DNA of 64,000 bases from NCBI GenBank assembly GCA_002841155.1, contig PHEH01000004.1, positions 1 to 64,000 of the forward strand, in the 5' to 3' direction. The notes beneath the pieces were generated by a model. The model did no database searches, had not been told where the DNA came from, and saw only the letters and a program-made list of their open reading frames with translations. The position numbers and the translations under genes are program-made. The stretch comes from Alphaproteobacteria bacterium HGW-Alphaproteobacteria-18. Lineage in GTDB: Bacteria > Pseudomonadota > Alphaproteobacteria > Caulobacterales > Hyphomonadaceae. Shown here piece by piece: positions 38,025 through 48,690 of the stretch; position 1 is the stretch's first letter, and every line of letters begins with the position of its first letter.

Positions 38025-39833
38025 CTAGCTGGCTTTCCGTCCTGAGAGGAATGGCGCCTGGTCTGCGTGCGCCGGCGAAGGGGCTGATCCCATGGCTGGC
38101 ACTTTGCTGCGGCGGACATCAACGGAGAACCGGGAGATGAGCTCAGCCAGATGCTGTGCCTCACGCGCCAGTGTATGGGTGGCCGCCGTGGTCTCTTCCA
38201 CCATGGCTGCGTTCTGCTGGGTCGAGGCGTCCATCTCACCCACGGCAGAGTTGATCTCTCCGAAAGAAGCCGCCTGCTGTTTCGAGACAGTGTAGATTTC
38301 GCTGACCAGATCACTGATTTCCGAGACCTTGGCGGAGATTTGCTTGAATGCGTCCCCTGTCTGGGCAACCAGGGCGACCCCGCTGCTGACCTGGCTGGTG
38401 GAGGTTTGAATCAGCGTCTCGATTTCCTTGGCGGCATCAGCGGACCGCTGGGCAAGCGCCCGGACTTCCGTGGCGACCACCGCGAACCCCCTGCCAGCTT
38501 CCCCGGCGCGGGCCGCCTCAACCCCGGCATTCAGGGCCAGCAGGTTGGTCTGGAAGGCAATTTCATCAATCACGCTGGTAATGCTCTGGATTTGCAGCGC
38601 CGAAGAGGAAATGTCTTCCATCGCCTTGACGGCAGAGCGCGCCACGGCGCCGCCATCGTCAGCCTCTTGACGGGCACTTTCCACGACCATCTTTGTCTGG
38701 CCCGCCTGTTCCGCAGAACTGCGCACGGTGCCATTGATCTGGCCTATTGCGTGGGCAGTTTCGCTGAGGGCGGCGGCCTGGCGTTCCGTTCGCACCGAAA
38801 GGTTCTCAGCCGCGCCGGCAATCTCCCGGACACCGCTTTCCACGCCATGCACAACCCCCTGGATGTCTTTCAGCAATGTGCGAAGTGTGACGACGGTTGC
38901 GTTGAAGTTCCGGCGGAGCTGCTCATAGCCGTCGGCAAAGGGACGCTCTATTTCACAGGTCAGATTACCAGAGGAAAGGGCGCCCAACCCGTCCGCCAGA
39001 GCTTCTACGATTTCAGCCTGTTCGGCGCGGACACGCTCGCTTTCGGCCTCGGCAAGTTTCCTTTGGGCGGCGGCTTTCGCTTCCGCGGCCGCTTGGGAAT
39101 TCCGCGCTGTTTCGAGATCTTGGAGCGTCTGCTTGAGGGCGGCGGCCTCTCGCTCGATTTCAGCGCGGGCAGTAACTTCTTTATGCTGGGCCTCGGCGGT
39201 CTTGAGACGCTCGGCCTCAAGGTCTGCCAGCGTGGCTTTAAGCTTCTCGGACTCCCGCTCGATCTCGGCGCGCACGAGTTCTGCATCGCCCTGACGCTGC
39301 TCTGCTGCCGAAGCGTAGACCTGGACCGAGCGAACCACGAGACAAAGTCCGACGGTTTCCACGCCCAGAATGATCGCGTGCATCGCCAGACGGCCAAAGC
39401 TCGATCCGCCAGGGTAAATGAAATCCGATGCGGCAAAGTTGAGTACAATATGGTGAACCGCCACAAATGCCGCTGCGGCGATGATGACGGTGATCATCCG
39501 GAAACCGCTCAGCAGGGCCAGCGCCGCGAAGAAGTACATATGGGCATCGATCTGCCAGGGATGGCCACTCAGGGCCAACACAAGCAGGGCAGCCTGGGCC
39601 ATGATGGTGACGCCCATGACGACCGATCCGGCCTGCCCCTGGATCACATACCGCGCGATCACCGAAATCAGGGCGACCCCCAACGATCCGGCAATCAGGA
39701 GGAATACCGGTGCGCCGGCCAGCAAGGCAGCGCCGGCAGCAATGGGTATATGGAAGAAGGAATACAGCAGGAAAAGTGTCGGGGTAGAGGCTGTTTTCAA
39801 CGTGCCGAACAATGTCAACTCCCTAAGCACCAA
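38025..39833 (-). CDS. methyl-accepting chemotaxis protein with polytopic N-terminal membrane sensor
   Basis: [22 protein letters not shown] membrane region; [48 protein letters not shown] signalling hairpin. Confidence 0.95.
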   Translation of the reverse strand: MVLRELTLFGTLKTASTPTLFLLYSFFHIPIAAGAALLAGAPVFLLIAGSLGVALISVIARYVIQGQAGSVVMGVTIMAQAALLVLALSGHPWQIDAHMYFFAALALLSGFRMITVIIAAAAFVAVHHIVLNFAASDFIYPGGSSFGRLAMHAIILGVETVGLCLVVRSVQVYASAAEQRQGDAELVRAEIERESEKLKATLADLEAERLKTAEAQHKEVTARAEIEREAAALKQTLQDLETARNSQAAAEAKAAAQRKLAEAESERVRAEQAEIVEALADGLGALSSGNLTCEIERPFADGYEQLRRNFNATVVTLRTLLKDIQGVVHGVESGVREIAGAAENLSVRTERQAAALSETAHAIGQINGTVRSSAEQAGQTKMVVESARQEADDGGAVARSAVKAMEDISSSALQIQSITSVIDEIAFQTNLLALNAGVEAARAGEAGRGFAVVATEVRALAQRSADAAKEIETLIQTSTSQVSSGVALVAQTGDAFKQISAKVSEISDLVSEIYTVSKQQAASFGEINSAVGEMDASTQQNAAMVEETTAATHTLAREAQHLAELISRFSVDVRRSKVPAMGSAPSPAHADQAPFLSGRKAS

Positions 39834-40216
39834 GCGTTTGGCAGAAAACCCGCTTCCAGAATTGCCCTGGCCAGAAAGAATTCTATGGCGATGCAGGCGC
39901 CAATCGCGGCAATAGCAGTCATTGCCCGGACGGTCCGGTGCTGCGCCGTATGGAAGCGCTCGCGTCCCGTTACACCCGGCCTGGTGCCAGCCATTGTCTG
40001 ATTGTCCCCCGGCACTCCATGATTCCCCGCTCAGCAGGCTAAACTCATGGTTTAAAGGGAATATCCGTCAGAACACTTACGAATGAATTAAGCAAGAATG
40101 GCTGCAGGCAGGCCCGCCTTCCCTCAGGCATCGCTGACACGACAGCTCCAGCGCAGGGATCAGGACACGCCAGGGATAGCGGGTCAGGGGCGCCAAGGCA
40201 GGCGCCGTAAACGGCG

Positions 40217-40283
40217 CTTCATGTGTGGAAACTCCGTTTGGAGCGGAAACTAAGCATCGACGCGCCAAGCGCAACTCGTTAGC
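40217..40283. repeat. 67-bp direct repeat, copy 2 (upstream of lptF)
   Basis: 66/67 identical to 37848..37914; CTGCCAATAC also shared at same offset downstream. Confidence 0.95.
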
Positions 40284-40342
40284 TAAAGAATTGCTGCCAA
40301 TACCGGTTCGTTTCTGGACGATTGAGTGCTCACGCCCCTTTT

Positions 40343-41485
40343 ATGACGAAGATCCAGCTGCATCTATTCCGGCAGGTCCTCCAGGCCGTGCTGATTATCG
40401 TCGGGAGTCTGGTGATGGTCGCCCTGTTGGCACAGGGGCTGTCGCGTACCGATCTGATTCTTGAAAACCGGCAGTCGGCGATCACCTATTTCTATATTGT
40501 GATGCTGGGCTCGCCGCAGGTGATTGCCCTGCTGCTGCCGCTGGCGCTGTTTGTGGCGGGTGTCTGGGCGCTGAACCGGATTCACAAGGATTCGGAAATT
40601 GTCGTGGCGCAGGCCGCCGGCATGACCCGCTGGCAGGTGGCCTCGCCTGTCTTGCGCCTCGCCGTAATGTGCATGGTGGTGCATCTGGGGGTGAACCTCT
40701 GGGTCCAGCCGATGTCGCAGCGGGCCATGCGCGAGGCCGTCGCCGAGGCGCGGGCAGACCTTGCCGCCGCGGTGTTCCGGGCAGGCCAGTTCACGTCCAA
40801 TGGCGAACGGCTGACATTCTACGCCCGTGACCAGATCGGCGGAGAACTGCGCGGTGTGTTGATCTCCGACATGACCGACCCTGACTATCCGACCGACATC
40901 CTGGCGCGCTCAGCGGCACTGGTGACGGTGGAGGGCCGGCCAACCCTGCTGCTGCGCGATGCGCTGAGCCAGCAGCTGGATTCCAACCAGCAGCTCTCCG
41001 TGCTTGAGTTCGATCAATACATGTTCGACCTCACAGACTTCATGAAAGAGGATTCCGAACTGGTGCTGAAGGCATCGGACAAGTTCCTGCATGAACTCTT
41101 ATTCGTCGACCGAAAGAATTACTTTGAAAACAAGGAGGCGGATGGCTTCCTGGCGGAAGCTGTGGCGCGCCTGACCTCCCCCTTGCTGAATATTGTCATG
41201 GCTTTGCTGGCGATTTTCGCGGTGCTTGGCGGTGATTTCAGCCGGCAGGGATATGGCAAGCGGATCGGACTGGCGACCGGAGGGGCGATCCTTGTGCTGG
41301 TGGTGCACCTGGCGCTGCAATCTGCGGCAGGGGCTGACCCCGAGCTGAATGTCGCCCTGTGGATCGTACCGTTACTGGTCGGCGGTGTCCTGGGCTGGAT
41401 CTACTTTGGACGCGGCGCCCGGATTGGCCGCAAGCCGCGCGTTGCCCAGCCCTCACCGGACTACACTCCGGGAGCGCGCACCTGA
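40343..41485 (+). CDS. lptF: LPS export permease LptF
   Basis: IQLHLFRQVLQAVLIIVGSLVMVALLAQGLSRTDLILE...LPLALFVAGVWALNRIHKDSEIVVAQAAGMTRW. Confidence 0.93.
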   Translation: MTKIQLHLFRQVLQAVLIIVGSLVMVALLAQGLSRTDLILENRQSAITYFYIVMLGSPQVIALLLPLALFVAGVWALNRIHKDSEIVVAQAAGMTRWQVASPVLRLAVMCMVVHLGVNLWVQPMSQRAMREAVAEARADLAAAVFRAGQFTSNGERLTFYARDQIGGELRGVLISDMTDPDYPTDILARSAALVTVEGRPTLLLRDALSQQLDSNQQLSVLEFDQYMFDLTDFMKEDSELVLKASDKFLHELLFVDRKNYFENKEADGFLAEAVARLTSPLLNIVMALLAIFAVLGGDFSRQGYGKRIGLATGGAILVLVVHLALQSAAGADPELNVALWIVPLLVGGVLGWIYFGRGARIGRKPRVAQPSPDYTPGART

Positions 41486-42606
41486 TGCCGATGTTCTCCC
41501 GAATCCAGCGGTATATCCTGCGCGAATGCCTCTCGGGCCTGCTTCTGGTGCTGGGTATCCTTCTGCTGGCGATCATGATGATCGACGTTGTGGAGCAGCT
41601 GCGCACGATTGGCGGGGACGTACAGATCACGCTTCTGGACGCGCTCAGGTTGTCGCTGATGAAACTGCCAATGATTGTCGAGCAGACGCTGCCCTTTGCG
41701 CTGCTGGCGGCGACGATGATGGCGTTCACGCGCCTCAACCGGCGCTCGGAACTGTCGATTATCCGGGCAAGTGGGCTATCAGCCTGGCGGTTTCTGACCC
41801 CGGTTATCGTGCTGGGCCTGGTGCTGGGCCTGTTCTCGTCATTGGCGCTGAACCCTTTTGCCGCCCGGCTGACCCAGTCCTTTGAGGCAGAGCGGGCGCG
41901 GCTGCTGAACATCGGGCGCGGGACCGTTGCCGTGGCCGAAACGGGTATCTGGCTGCGCCAGGGCGACGATGCGAGCCAGTATGTGATCCATGCGCGGCGG
42001 GTCGAAGACGGTGGCAGAACGTTGCTTGATGTGAAGCTCATCGAGGAGCAGCGCCTGTATAATGGCCGCCAGCCAACCAATGATTTTGCCTTCGTGCGCC
42101 GCATTGATGCCGAACGGGCCGTGCTGAATGACGGCTTCTGGCAGCTGGAAAACCTGGTCGAGAACCTGCCAAACAAGGTGCCCGAGCGGCGCGAAACACT
42201 GGCGATTCCGACCTCGCTGGACGCTGTGCGGCTGCTGGACGAGTTTGCCTCCCCCAATACGATCGGTTTCTGGGAATTACCCCGCTTTATCTCCGAGACC
42301 CGCGCCGCCGGCCTCGACACTTCGCGTTATACGATGCGTCTTTTCTCCCTTACGGCGACTCCGGTGCTTTTTACCGCAATGGCGCTGATCGGGGCCCTCG
42401 CCTGCCTGCGGCTTCAGCGTCTCGGGGGCACCTCCAGACTGCTCGCAACAGGGGTGCTGGCGGCCATTGGGCTTTATTTCTTCACGCAATTTTCCTCCAG
42501 CCTGGGGGCCACCGGCGCCGCGCCAGCCATCGTGGCGGCCTGGTCTCCACCGCTGTTTGTGCTGTTCGTCAGCCTGGCTTTCATCGCCTACCGGGAAGAC
42601 GGCTGA
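41485..42606 (+). CDS. lptG: LPS export permease LptG
   Basis: RIQRYILRECLSGLLLVLGILLLAIMMIDVVEQLR...LPFALLAATMMAFTRLNRRSELSIIRASGLSAWRFL. Confidence 0.93.
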   Translation: MPMFSRIQRYILRECLSGLLLVLGILLLAIMMIDVVEQLRTIGGDVQITLLDALRLSLMKLPMIVEQTLPFALLAATMMAFTRLNRRSELSIIRASGLSAWRFLTPVIVLGLVLGLFSSLALNPFAARLTQSFEAERARLLNIGRGTVAVAETGIWLRQGDDASQYVIHARRVEDGGRTLLDVKLIEEQRLYNGRQPTNDFAFVRRIDAERAVLNDGFWQLENLVENLPNKVPERRETLAIPTSLDAVRLLDEFASPNTIGFWELPRFISETRAAGLDTSRYTMRLFSLTATPVLFTAMALIGALACLRLQRLGGTSRLLATGVLAAIGLYFFTQFSSSLGATGAAPAIVAAWSPPLFVLFVSLAFIAYREDG

Positions 42607-42676
42607 GCCGTAGCGGCCTTGACAGCCCCTGCCGCTACAGACCATCTCTGCCGCCCTTGAAGAGGTGGACCCCTGC

Positions 42677-45259
42677 ATGAAACTTGTCGTCGTCGAGTCT
42701 CCGGCAAAGGCCAAAACGATCAACAAGTACCTGGGGAAGGACTATAAAGTCCTCGCCTCCTACGGTCACATCCGCGATCTGCCGTCGAAAAACGGCTCGG
42801 TTGACCCCGAAAACGACTTCGAAATGGTCTGGGAGGCCGATGCCAAGTCCGCCAAGCGGATCTCCGACATCGCCAACGCCCTGAAAGACGCCGACACGCT
42901 GATCCTGGCGACTGACCCGGATCGCGAGGGCGAGGCCATCTCCTGGCACCTGGTCGAGGCGCTGCGCAAGCGCCGGGCGCTCAAGAAAGATGTCGCCATC
43001 GAGCGCGTCGTGTTCAACGCCATCACCAAGAGCGCCGTCACCCAGGCGATGGAGCATCCGCGCGCCATCGATGCCGAACTGGTCGATGCCTATCTGGCGC
43101 GCCGGGCGCTGGACTATCTGGTGGGCTTCAATCTCTCCCCGGTCCTCTGGCGCAAGCTGCCGGGCTCCCGCTCGGCCGGCCGCGTTCAGTCTGTGGCGCT
43201 GCGCATCGTGTGCGACCGCGAGAACGAAATCGAGAGCTTCCGGGCGCAGGAATACTGGAACATCCTGGCGCAGCTGCGCGCCCCCGATGGCACCGCTTTC
43301 GAAGCGCGCCTGCACAGCCTGGATGGCGAGACGCTGAAGAAATTCACCCTCGGCAATCAGGGCGACGCAAACCGCGCGCTGGAGATCGTCAAGGTCGGCG
43401 GCTATTCGGTCACCAGCGTCGAAGCCAAGCCCGTCAAGCGCAATCCGCCCCCGCCCTTCATTACCTCCACGCTGCAACAGGAAGCCAGCCGCAAGCTCGG
43501 CTTCAACGCCAAGCGCACGATGCAGGCCGCCCAGAAGCTCTACGAAGAAGGCCGCATCACCTATATGCGGACCGATGGCGTCAACATGGCCGAGGAAGCC
43601 TATGTCGCCGCGCGCAGCATGATCCAGACCAATTACGGCGCGCGCTACCTGCCGGAAAACACCCGCCGCTATTCCTCCAAGGCGAAGAACGCGCAGGAGG
43701 CCCACGAGGCCGTGCGTCCGACCGACTTCAATCTGCGCCCGGAAGATTATCACGGCGACGGCGACCTGAAGAAGCTCTACACCCTGATCTGGCGCCGGGC
43801 TGTTGCCTCCCAGATGGAAACCGCTCTCTTCGAGCGCACCACCATCGACCTTGCCTCCAGGGACAAGCGCGCCGGCCTGCGGGCCACCGGTCAGGTGCTG
43901 GTGTTTGACGGCTTCATCAAGCTCTATGCCGAAGGCCATGATGCCGGGGACGATGATGACGACGCCGAAGGCCGCCTGCCGAAAATGTCTGAAGGTCAGC
44001 ATGCGGACCTCCTGAAGGCGGACGCCAACCAGTCCTTCACCCAGCCGCCCCCGCGCTATACCGAGGCCTCGCTCGTCAAGCGCCTCGAAGAACTCGGCAT
44101 CGGGCGCCCCTCCACCTATGCCTCCACCATGTCGACGCTGGAAGACCGGGGCTATGTCCGCATCGAGGGCAAGGCGCTGGTGCCGGAAGATAAAGGCCGC
44201 CTAGTCACCGCTTTCCTCGAAAACTTCTTTGCACGCTATGTGGAATATGATTTCACCGCAGGTCTCGAAGAAAAGCTCGACGTCATCTCCGATGGCAAGC
44301 TCGACTGGAAAGCCTTCCTGCGCGAGTTCTGGGAGCAATTTGCCGCCGACATCGACGGCACCAAGGATCTGCGTGTTTCCGCCGTGCTCGACGCACTGAA
44401 CGAGGCGCTCGGCGCCTATGTGTTCCCGCGCACCGACGCCGACGGCAATGCGATCGAAAACCCGCGCCAGTGCCCGCTCTGCAAAGAGGGCGAGCTGTCG
44501 ATGAAACTCGGCAAGTTCGGCGCCTTTGTCGGCTGCTCACGCCATCCTGAATGTAAGTACACCCGCCAGTTTTCCTCCGAGGGCGGAGAAGGCAGCGCCA
44601 TCAGCCCGGACGGCAACGAGATCGGCCTGCATCCTGATACCGGCGCGATGATCCTGCTCAAATCGGGCCGGTTTGGCCCCTATGTGGAAATGGCCAATGG
44701 CGAAAAGCCCAAGCGCGCCAGCCTCGCCAAGGCAGACAATGCCGCCGAGCTCTCGCTGGACCGCGCCGTCGAACTGCTCAGCCTGCCGCGCGAAGTTGGC
44801 CCCCACCCGGAAGATGGCGAGATGATCCTCGCCAATTTCGGCCGCTTCGGGCCTTACGTTCAGCATGGCAAGACCTACGCAAACCTCAAAGACCCGCGCG
44901 ACGTGTTCACCATCGGCGTCAACCACGCCGTCTCGCTGATCGAAGACAAGAAAGCCCGCGGCTCAACGCGCGCGGGGGCAACGGCGCTGAAATCCCTCGG
45001 CGACCACCCCGATGGCGGCGCCCTCGAAGTGTTCGAGGGCCGGTATGGGCCCTATGTCAAATGGGGGAAGGTCAACGCCACCCTGCCCAAGGAAATCACG
45101 CCGGATGTGGTGACGCTTGAGCAGGCCATCGAACTGGTAAACGCCAAAGGCGGCAGCACAAAGAAGAAAGCCCCGGCCAAGAAGGCGGCCGCGAAGAAAC
45201 CGGCTGCGAAGAAAGCCGCGCCGAAGAAGAAGCCGGCGGCGAAGAAGGCTGAGGAGTAG
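42677..45259 (+). CDS. topA: DNA topoisomerase I
   Basis: MKLVVVESPAKAKTINKYLGKDYKVLASYGHIRDLPSK...ITYMRTDGVNM; Lys/Ala-rich C-terminus. Confidence 0.98.
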   Translation: MKLVVVESPAKAKTINKYLGKDYKVLASYGHIRDLPSKNGSVDPENDFEMVWEADAKSAKRISDIANALKDADTLILATDPDREGEAISWHLVEALRKRRALKKDVAIERVVFNAITKSAVTQAMEHPRAIDAELVDAYLARRALDYLVGFNLSPVLWRKLPGSRSAGRVQSVALRIVCDRENEIESFRAQEYWNILAQLRAPDGTAFEARLHSLDGETLKKFTLGNQGDANRALEIVKVGGYSVTSVEAKPVKRNPPPPFITSTLQQEASRKLGFNAKRTMQAAQKLYEEGRITYMRTDGVNMAEEAYVAARSMIQTNYGARYLPENTRRYSSKAKNAQEAHEAVRPTDFNLRPEDYHGDGDLKKLYTLIWRRAVASQMETALFERTTIDLASRDKRAGLRATGQVLVFDGFIKLYAEGHDAGDDDDDAEGRLPKMSEGQHADLLKADANQSFTQPPPRYTEASLVKRLEELGIGRPSTYASTMSTLEDRGYVRIEGKALVPEDKGRLVTAFLENFFARYVEYDFTAGLEEKLDVISDGKLDWKAFLREFWEQFAADIDGTKDLRVSAVLDALNEALGAYVFPRTDADGNAIENPRQCPLCKEGELSMKLGKFGAFVGCSRHPECKYTRQFSSEGGEGSAISPDGNEIGLHPDTGAMILLKSGRFGPYVEMANGEKPKRASLAKADNAAELSLDRAVELLSLPREVGPHPEDGEMILANFGRFGPYVQHGKTYANLKDPRDVFTIGVNHAVSLIEDKKARGSTRAGATALKSLGDHPDGGALEVFEGRYGPYVKWGKVNATLPKEITPDVVTLEQAIELVNAKGGSTKKKAPAKKAAAKKPAAKKAAPKKKPAAKKAEE

Positions 45260-45324
45260 CTGTTCAGCCTCCCTTCAGCTTTCCTCTGCCCGTATGCGGA
45301 GGAATCTGACGGGACCTCAACGCC

Positions 45325-45663
45325 ATGCTCCTGCCCGCCCTGTTTTCGGCGATTGCCCTGATCGGCACACCGGTCGGCTCAACCAGTCCGTATGACATGG
45401 ACATCTATGTACGAGACAAAGCGCGCGAGACCGTGTTCATGGCCTCGCCCGGCATGGCTGATGCCGGCGCGCTTCCCGTCTTCCGCATCTGCTATCGTAG
45501 CGCCGCCTCGACCCCTGCGCCGGACGCCCTCAATGTGCATATCGGCACGCGCACGCAGCGGCTCACCCAAGGCAGGTGCAGCTTCTTCGCAGGCGACCAG
45601 ATAGACCTCGCCCTTGGGAACGGCGAGGGCACGGTCCGCGCAAGCATCACGCTGCTGCGTTGA
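45325..45663 (+). CDS. small secreted hypothetical protein
   Basis: Signal-like N-terminus, two Cys (RICYRS, QGRCSFF). Confidence 0.6.
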   Translation: MLLPALFSAIALIGTPVGSTSPYDMDIYVRDKARETVFMASPGMADAGALPVFRICYRSAASTPAPDALNVHIGTRTQRLTQGRCSFFAGDQIDLALGNGEGTVRASITLLR

Positions 45664-45729
45664 GATTGACACCGGCGGAGGCTCACGCAACCTCCAGAGA
45701 GATTGAGTCGTGGGGACGCAAAGTAGGTC

Positions 45730-46095
45730 ATGATCCGGAAAATCCTGCTGGCATTCATCGCCGCCGCGCTGGCGTTCCCGCTTTCCGCGTTCGCCCAGGT
45801 GCCCCCGCCCATCCGCGTCACGGCCAAGGGCAAGGAAGTCGTGCCTGTGCTGGTCAGCCAGCCTTTGCCAGAAGGGGCGCAATTGCTCTCCACGCCGGTT
45901 TTGCAGGTGTGTCATGGCGGCGGAAACGCGGTGAACGCAGTGATCCTCTCGGGCGACCTGGACTTTGACGAAACCGACAACATCGAAACCGTTGTGGTGC
46001 CCGGCCAGTGCGTGTTCATCTCGGCGCGCCTCGTGCGCCTGACGACGAATACAGACGGCGCCAGTACGGCCATCCTCGTGCAACTGGTACGCTAG
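45730..46095 (+). CDS. small secreted hypothetical protein
   Basis: Signal peptide MIRKILLAFIAAALAFPLSAFAQ, two Cys (QVCHGG, PGQCVFI). Confidence 0.65.
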   Translation: MIRKILLAFIAAALAFPLSAFAQVPPPIRVTAKGKEVVPVLVSQPLPEGAQLLSTPVLQVCHGGGNAVNAVILSGDLDFDETDNIETVVVPGQCVFISARLVRLTTNTDGASTAILVQLVR

Positions 46096-46154
46096 AAACG
46101 GCTTTCGCATAAAAGGCCGCGCAATTGGGCGCGAATTCGCCTATATCCGGCTCC

Positions 46155-48449
46155 ATGAGTTTTCCAGATAGACAGACTGTCCTTGATTTTCTGAAAGAAA
46201 ATCCGGACGCCACCACGAAAGCCGATATCGCTCGGGGCCTTAAAGTGAAGGGCCTGGAGCGGGCAACCCTGCGCGATGTGCTCAAGGAACTTGAGGAAGA
46301 GGGCAAGCTGGAGCGCACCGGCAAGCGCAGCTTTGCGCAGACCAACCGCCCGCCCCCGTCCGGCCTCGTCGAATTTACCCGCCTCACCAAAGAGGGCGAT
46401 CTTGTCGGCCAGTGCGTCGGCGAAAGCGGCCTCTTCGGGCCCGAGCTCGTCTATGGCGGCCCCTCGGGCAAGAGCCGGGGCCGCGCGCCGGGCAAGGGCG
46501 ACCGGGCGATCTGCAAGATCGTGCCGCGCGAGGATGGAGAATGGCGCGCCTATGTCATCACCCTGCTCGAAAAACGCCTCAGCGACCGGATCGTCGGCCT
46601 TTATGAACACGCCCCGCGCGGCGGCCGGGTCATCCCCGCCAGCCGCAAGGAGCGGCGCGAGTTGCTGATCCAGGAAGGCGACCGCAAGGGCGCCAAGGAT
46701 GGCGACCTCGTGATTGCCGAGCCAAAGCCCGAAGGCCGCCGCCAGCTTGGCCCGCCACTCGGCGTGGTCAAGGAAGTGATCGGCCATATCACCGATGCGC
46801 GCTCGGCGAGCCTCATCGCGATCTATGCGCATGATATTCCCGTCGACTTTCCCGAAGCGGCGCTGATTGAAGCGCGCGAGAAAGAGCCCGCAGACGCTCC
46901 GCGGACGGATCTTCGCAACACCCCCCTCATCACCATCGACCCGCATGACGCGCGCGACCATGACGATGCCGTCTGGGCCGAGCAAATGGAAGACGGCGGC
47001 TGGAAAGTGATCGTGGCGATTGCCGATGTGGCCGCCTATGTCACCGAAGGCTCAGCCCTCGACAAGGAAGCGGAAAAGCGCGGCAACTCGACCTATTTCC
47101 CGGACCGGGTCGTCCCTATGCTGCCATTTGAGCTGTCGGCAGATGCCTGCTCGCTGCGCGAGAATGAAGACCGGCCATGCCTGGCGGTGGAGATGGTCTT
47201 CTCTGCCGATGGCCATAAGAAACGCCACCGCTTCCTGCGCGCCACGATGCGCTCGGCGGCAAAGCTTTCGTATGAAGAGGCGCAGGACGCCATTGATGGC
47301 AAGCCCGGCGGCAAGGGCGAGGAGCTGCTGGAAACTGTGCTGAAGCCACTTTGGGGCGCCTATGCGGCCGTCTCCAAAGCGCGCGACATCCGCAGCCCGC
47401 TCGACCTCGACATGCCAGAGCGCCGGATCATGTTCACGCCCGAGGGCGAGCTTGACGGCATCGTCACAAAAGTGCGCCTCGACGCGCACCGCCTGATCGA
47501 AGAGTTCATGATCCAGGCCAACGTCGCCGCCGCCGAAACGCTGGAGCAGAAGAACAGCCCCGTCATGTACCGCGTGCATGACACGCCGTCGGACGCGAAA
47601 GTGGCGGCGTTTGCCGAGTTCCTGCAAACGCTCGACATGAAATGGAATATCGGGGAACGTCCGCAGACGCAGAAGTTCAATCGCCTGCTCGCCGAAATCC
47701 GCGGCGGGGACTATGAAGGCATGATCTCGCAGATGGTGCTGCGCACGCAGGCCCAGGCGATCTATTCGGAAGAAAACCTCGGCCACTTCGGCCTCAACCT
47801 TCCCAAGTACGCCCACTTCACCTCGCCCATCCGGCGGTATGCTGACCTTGTCGTCCACCGCGCGCTGATCCGGGCGCATGACTTTGGCCCCGATGGCCTC
47901 TCAGAGCGCGCCGCTGCGCGCCTCGAAGAGATCGCCGAGCATATCTCGATGACCGAGCGCCGCTCGATGGCGGCTGAGCGCGACGCGACCGACCGCTATC
48001 TGGCGATCTTCCTGTCAGACCGCGTGGGCGCCGAGTTTGATGGCCGCATCACGGGCGTCACGCCGGCCGGTCTCTTCGTCTCGCTGGCCGGATCGGGCGC
48101 CGATGGCTTCGTGCCGATTTCCTCGATTTCAGAAGACTACTGGATTCATGACGAGGCGGCTGTCGCCGTTTATGCGCGGGGCTCGGGCAAGACCTTCTCC
48201 ATCGGCCAGATCGTCCGTGTAAAGCTGCGCGAAGTGACGCCGCTTCAGGGCGGGCTGCTGTTGGAGATGCTGTCGGAGCCGCTGCCTGCGCCGCCGGGCC
48301 GACAGGCCGCGCGCCAGGCGATCACCCGCGAGCGCGGCGGCCCGCGCAGCCGCAGTGGTGGCGGCGGCGGCAGTGGCCCGCCCCGCAGAGGCAAGCCGAA
48401 ATTCGACAAACGCACGCTGCCCAAGAAGGGCAAGCCGAAGCGGCGATAG
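46155..48449 (+). CDS. rnr: ribonuclease R
   Basis: TIDPHDARDHDDAVWAEQ...GNSTYFPDRVVPMLPFELSADACSLRENEDRPCLAVEM...YAHFTSPIRRYADLVVHRAL. Confidence 0.97.
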   Translation: MSFPDRQTVLDFLKENPDATTKADIARGLKVKGLERATLRDVLKELEEEGKLERTGKRSFAQTNRPPPSGLVEFTRLTKEGDLVGQCVGESGLFGPELVYGGPSGKSRGRAPGKGDRAICKIVPREDGEWRAYVITLLEKRLSDRIVGLYEHAPRGGRVIPASRKERRELLIQEGDRKGAKDGDLVIAEPKPEGRRQLGPPLGVVKEVIGHITDARSASLIAIYAHDIPVDFPEAALIEAREKEPADAPRTDLRNTPLITIDPHDARDHDDAVWAEQMEDGGWKVIVAIADVAAYVTEGSALDKEAEKRGNSTYFPDRVVPMLPFELSADACSLRENEDRPCLAVEMVFSADGHKKRHRFLRATMRSAAKLSYEEAQDAIDGKPGGKGEELLETVLKPLWGAYAAVSKARDIRSPLDLDMPERRIMFTPEGELDGIVTKVRLDAHRLIEEFMIQANVAAAETLEQKNSPVMYRVHDTPSDAKVAAFAEFLQTLDMKWNIGERPQTQKFNRLLAEIRGGDYEGMISQMVLRTQAQAIYSEENLGHFGLNLPKYAHFTSPIRRYADLVVHRALIRAHDFGPDGLSERAAARLEEIAEHISMTERRSMAAERDATDRYLAIFLSDRVGAEFDGRITGVTPAGLFVSLAGSGADGFVPISSISEDYWIHDEAAVAVYARGSGKTFSIGQIVRVKLREVTPLQGGLLLEMLSEPLPAPPGRQAARQAITRERGGPRSRSGGGGGSGPPRRGKPKFDKRTLPKKGKPKRR

Positions 48450-48464
48450 ACCTGAACTGAGACA

Positions 48465-48634
48465 TTTCCCCCTCCACCCCTTCGGGGCACCTCCCCCGCT
48501 TCGCAGGGGAGGATGAGGTTGCACCGAGACGCCCTCTTGTCCTCCCCTGCGAAGCGGGGGGTGAGGCGGAACAGGCATCGCGCTGCGATGTCCCGCCGAA
48601 CGACGCTGCAACGCAGCGAGACGGAGGGGGGTGC
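48465..48634. repeat. REP/BIME-like composite repeat (order B-A)
   Basis: TTTCCCCCTCCACCCCTTCGGGGCACCTCCCCCGCTTCGCAGGGGAGGAT then inverted TCCTCCCCTGCGAAGCGG...GACGGAGGGG. Confidence 0.8.
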
Positions 48635-48690
48635 GGCCTGACCCGGCGTCACTGTTTTCAGAGGCCGCGATTCGCCTTTAAGATCACCAC

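Noticed and set aside
38151-40001. 616-aa plus-strand ORF opposite the MCP
   Set aside because: Shadow frame of the high-GC MCP gene; composition not protein-like.
45150-45259. Low-complexity AAGAAG/GCC repeats at the topA 3' end
   Set aside because: Encode the usual Lys/Ala-rich C-terminus of alphaproteobacterial TopA.
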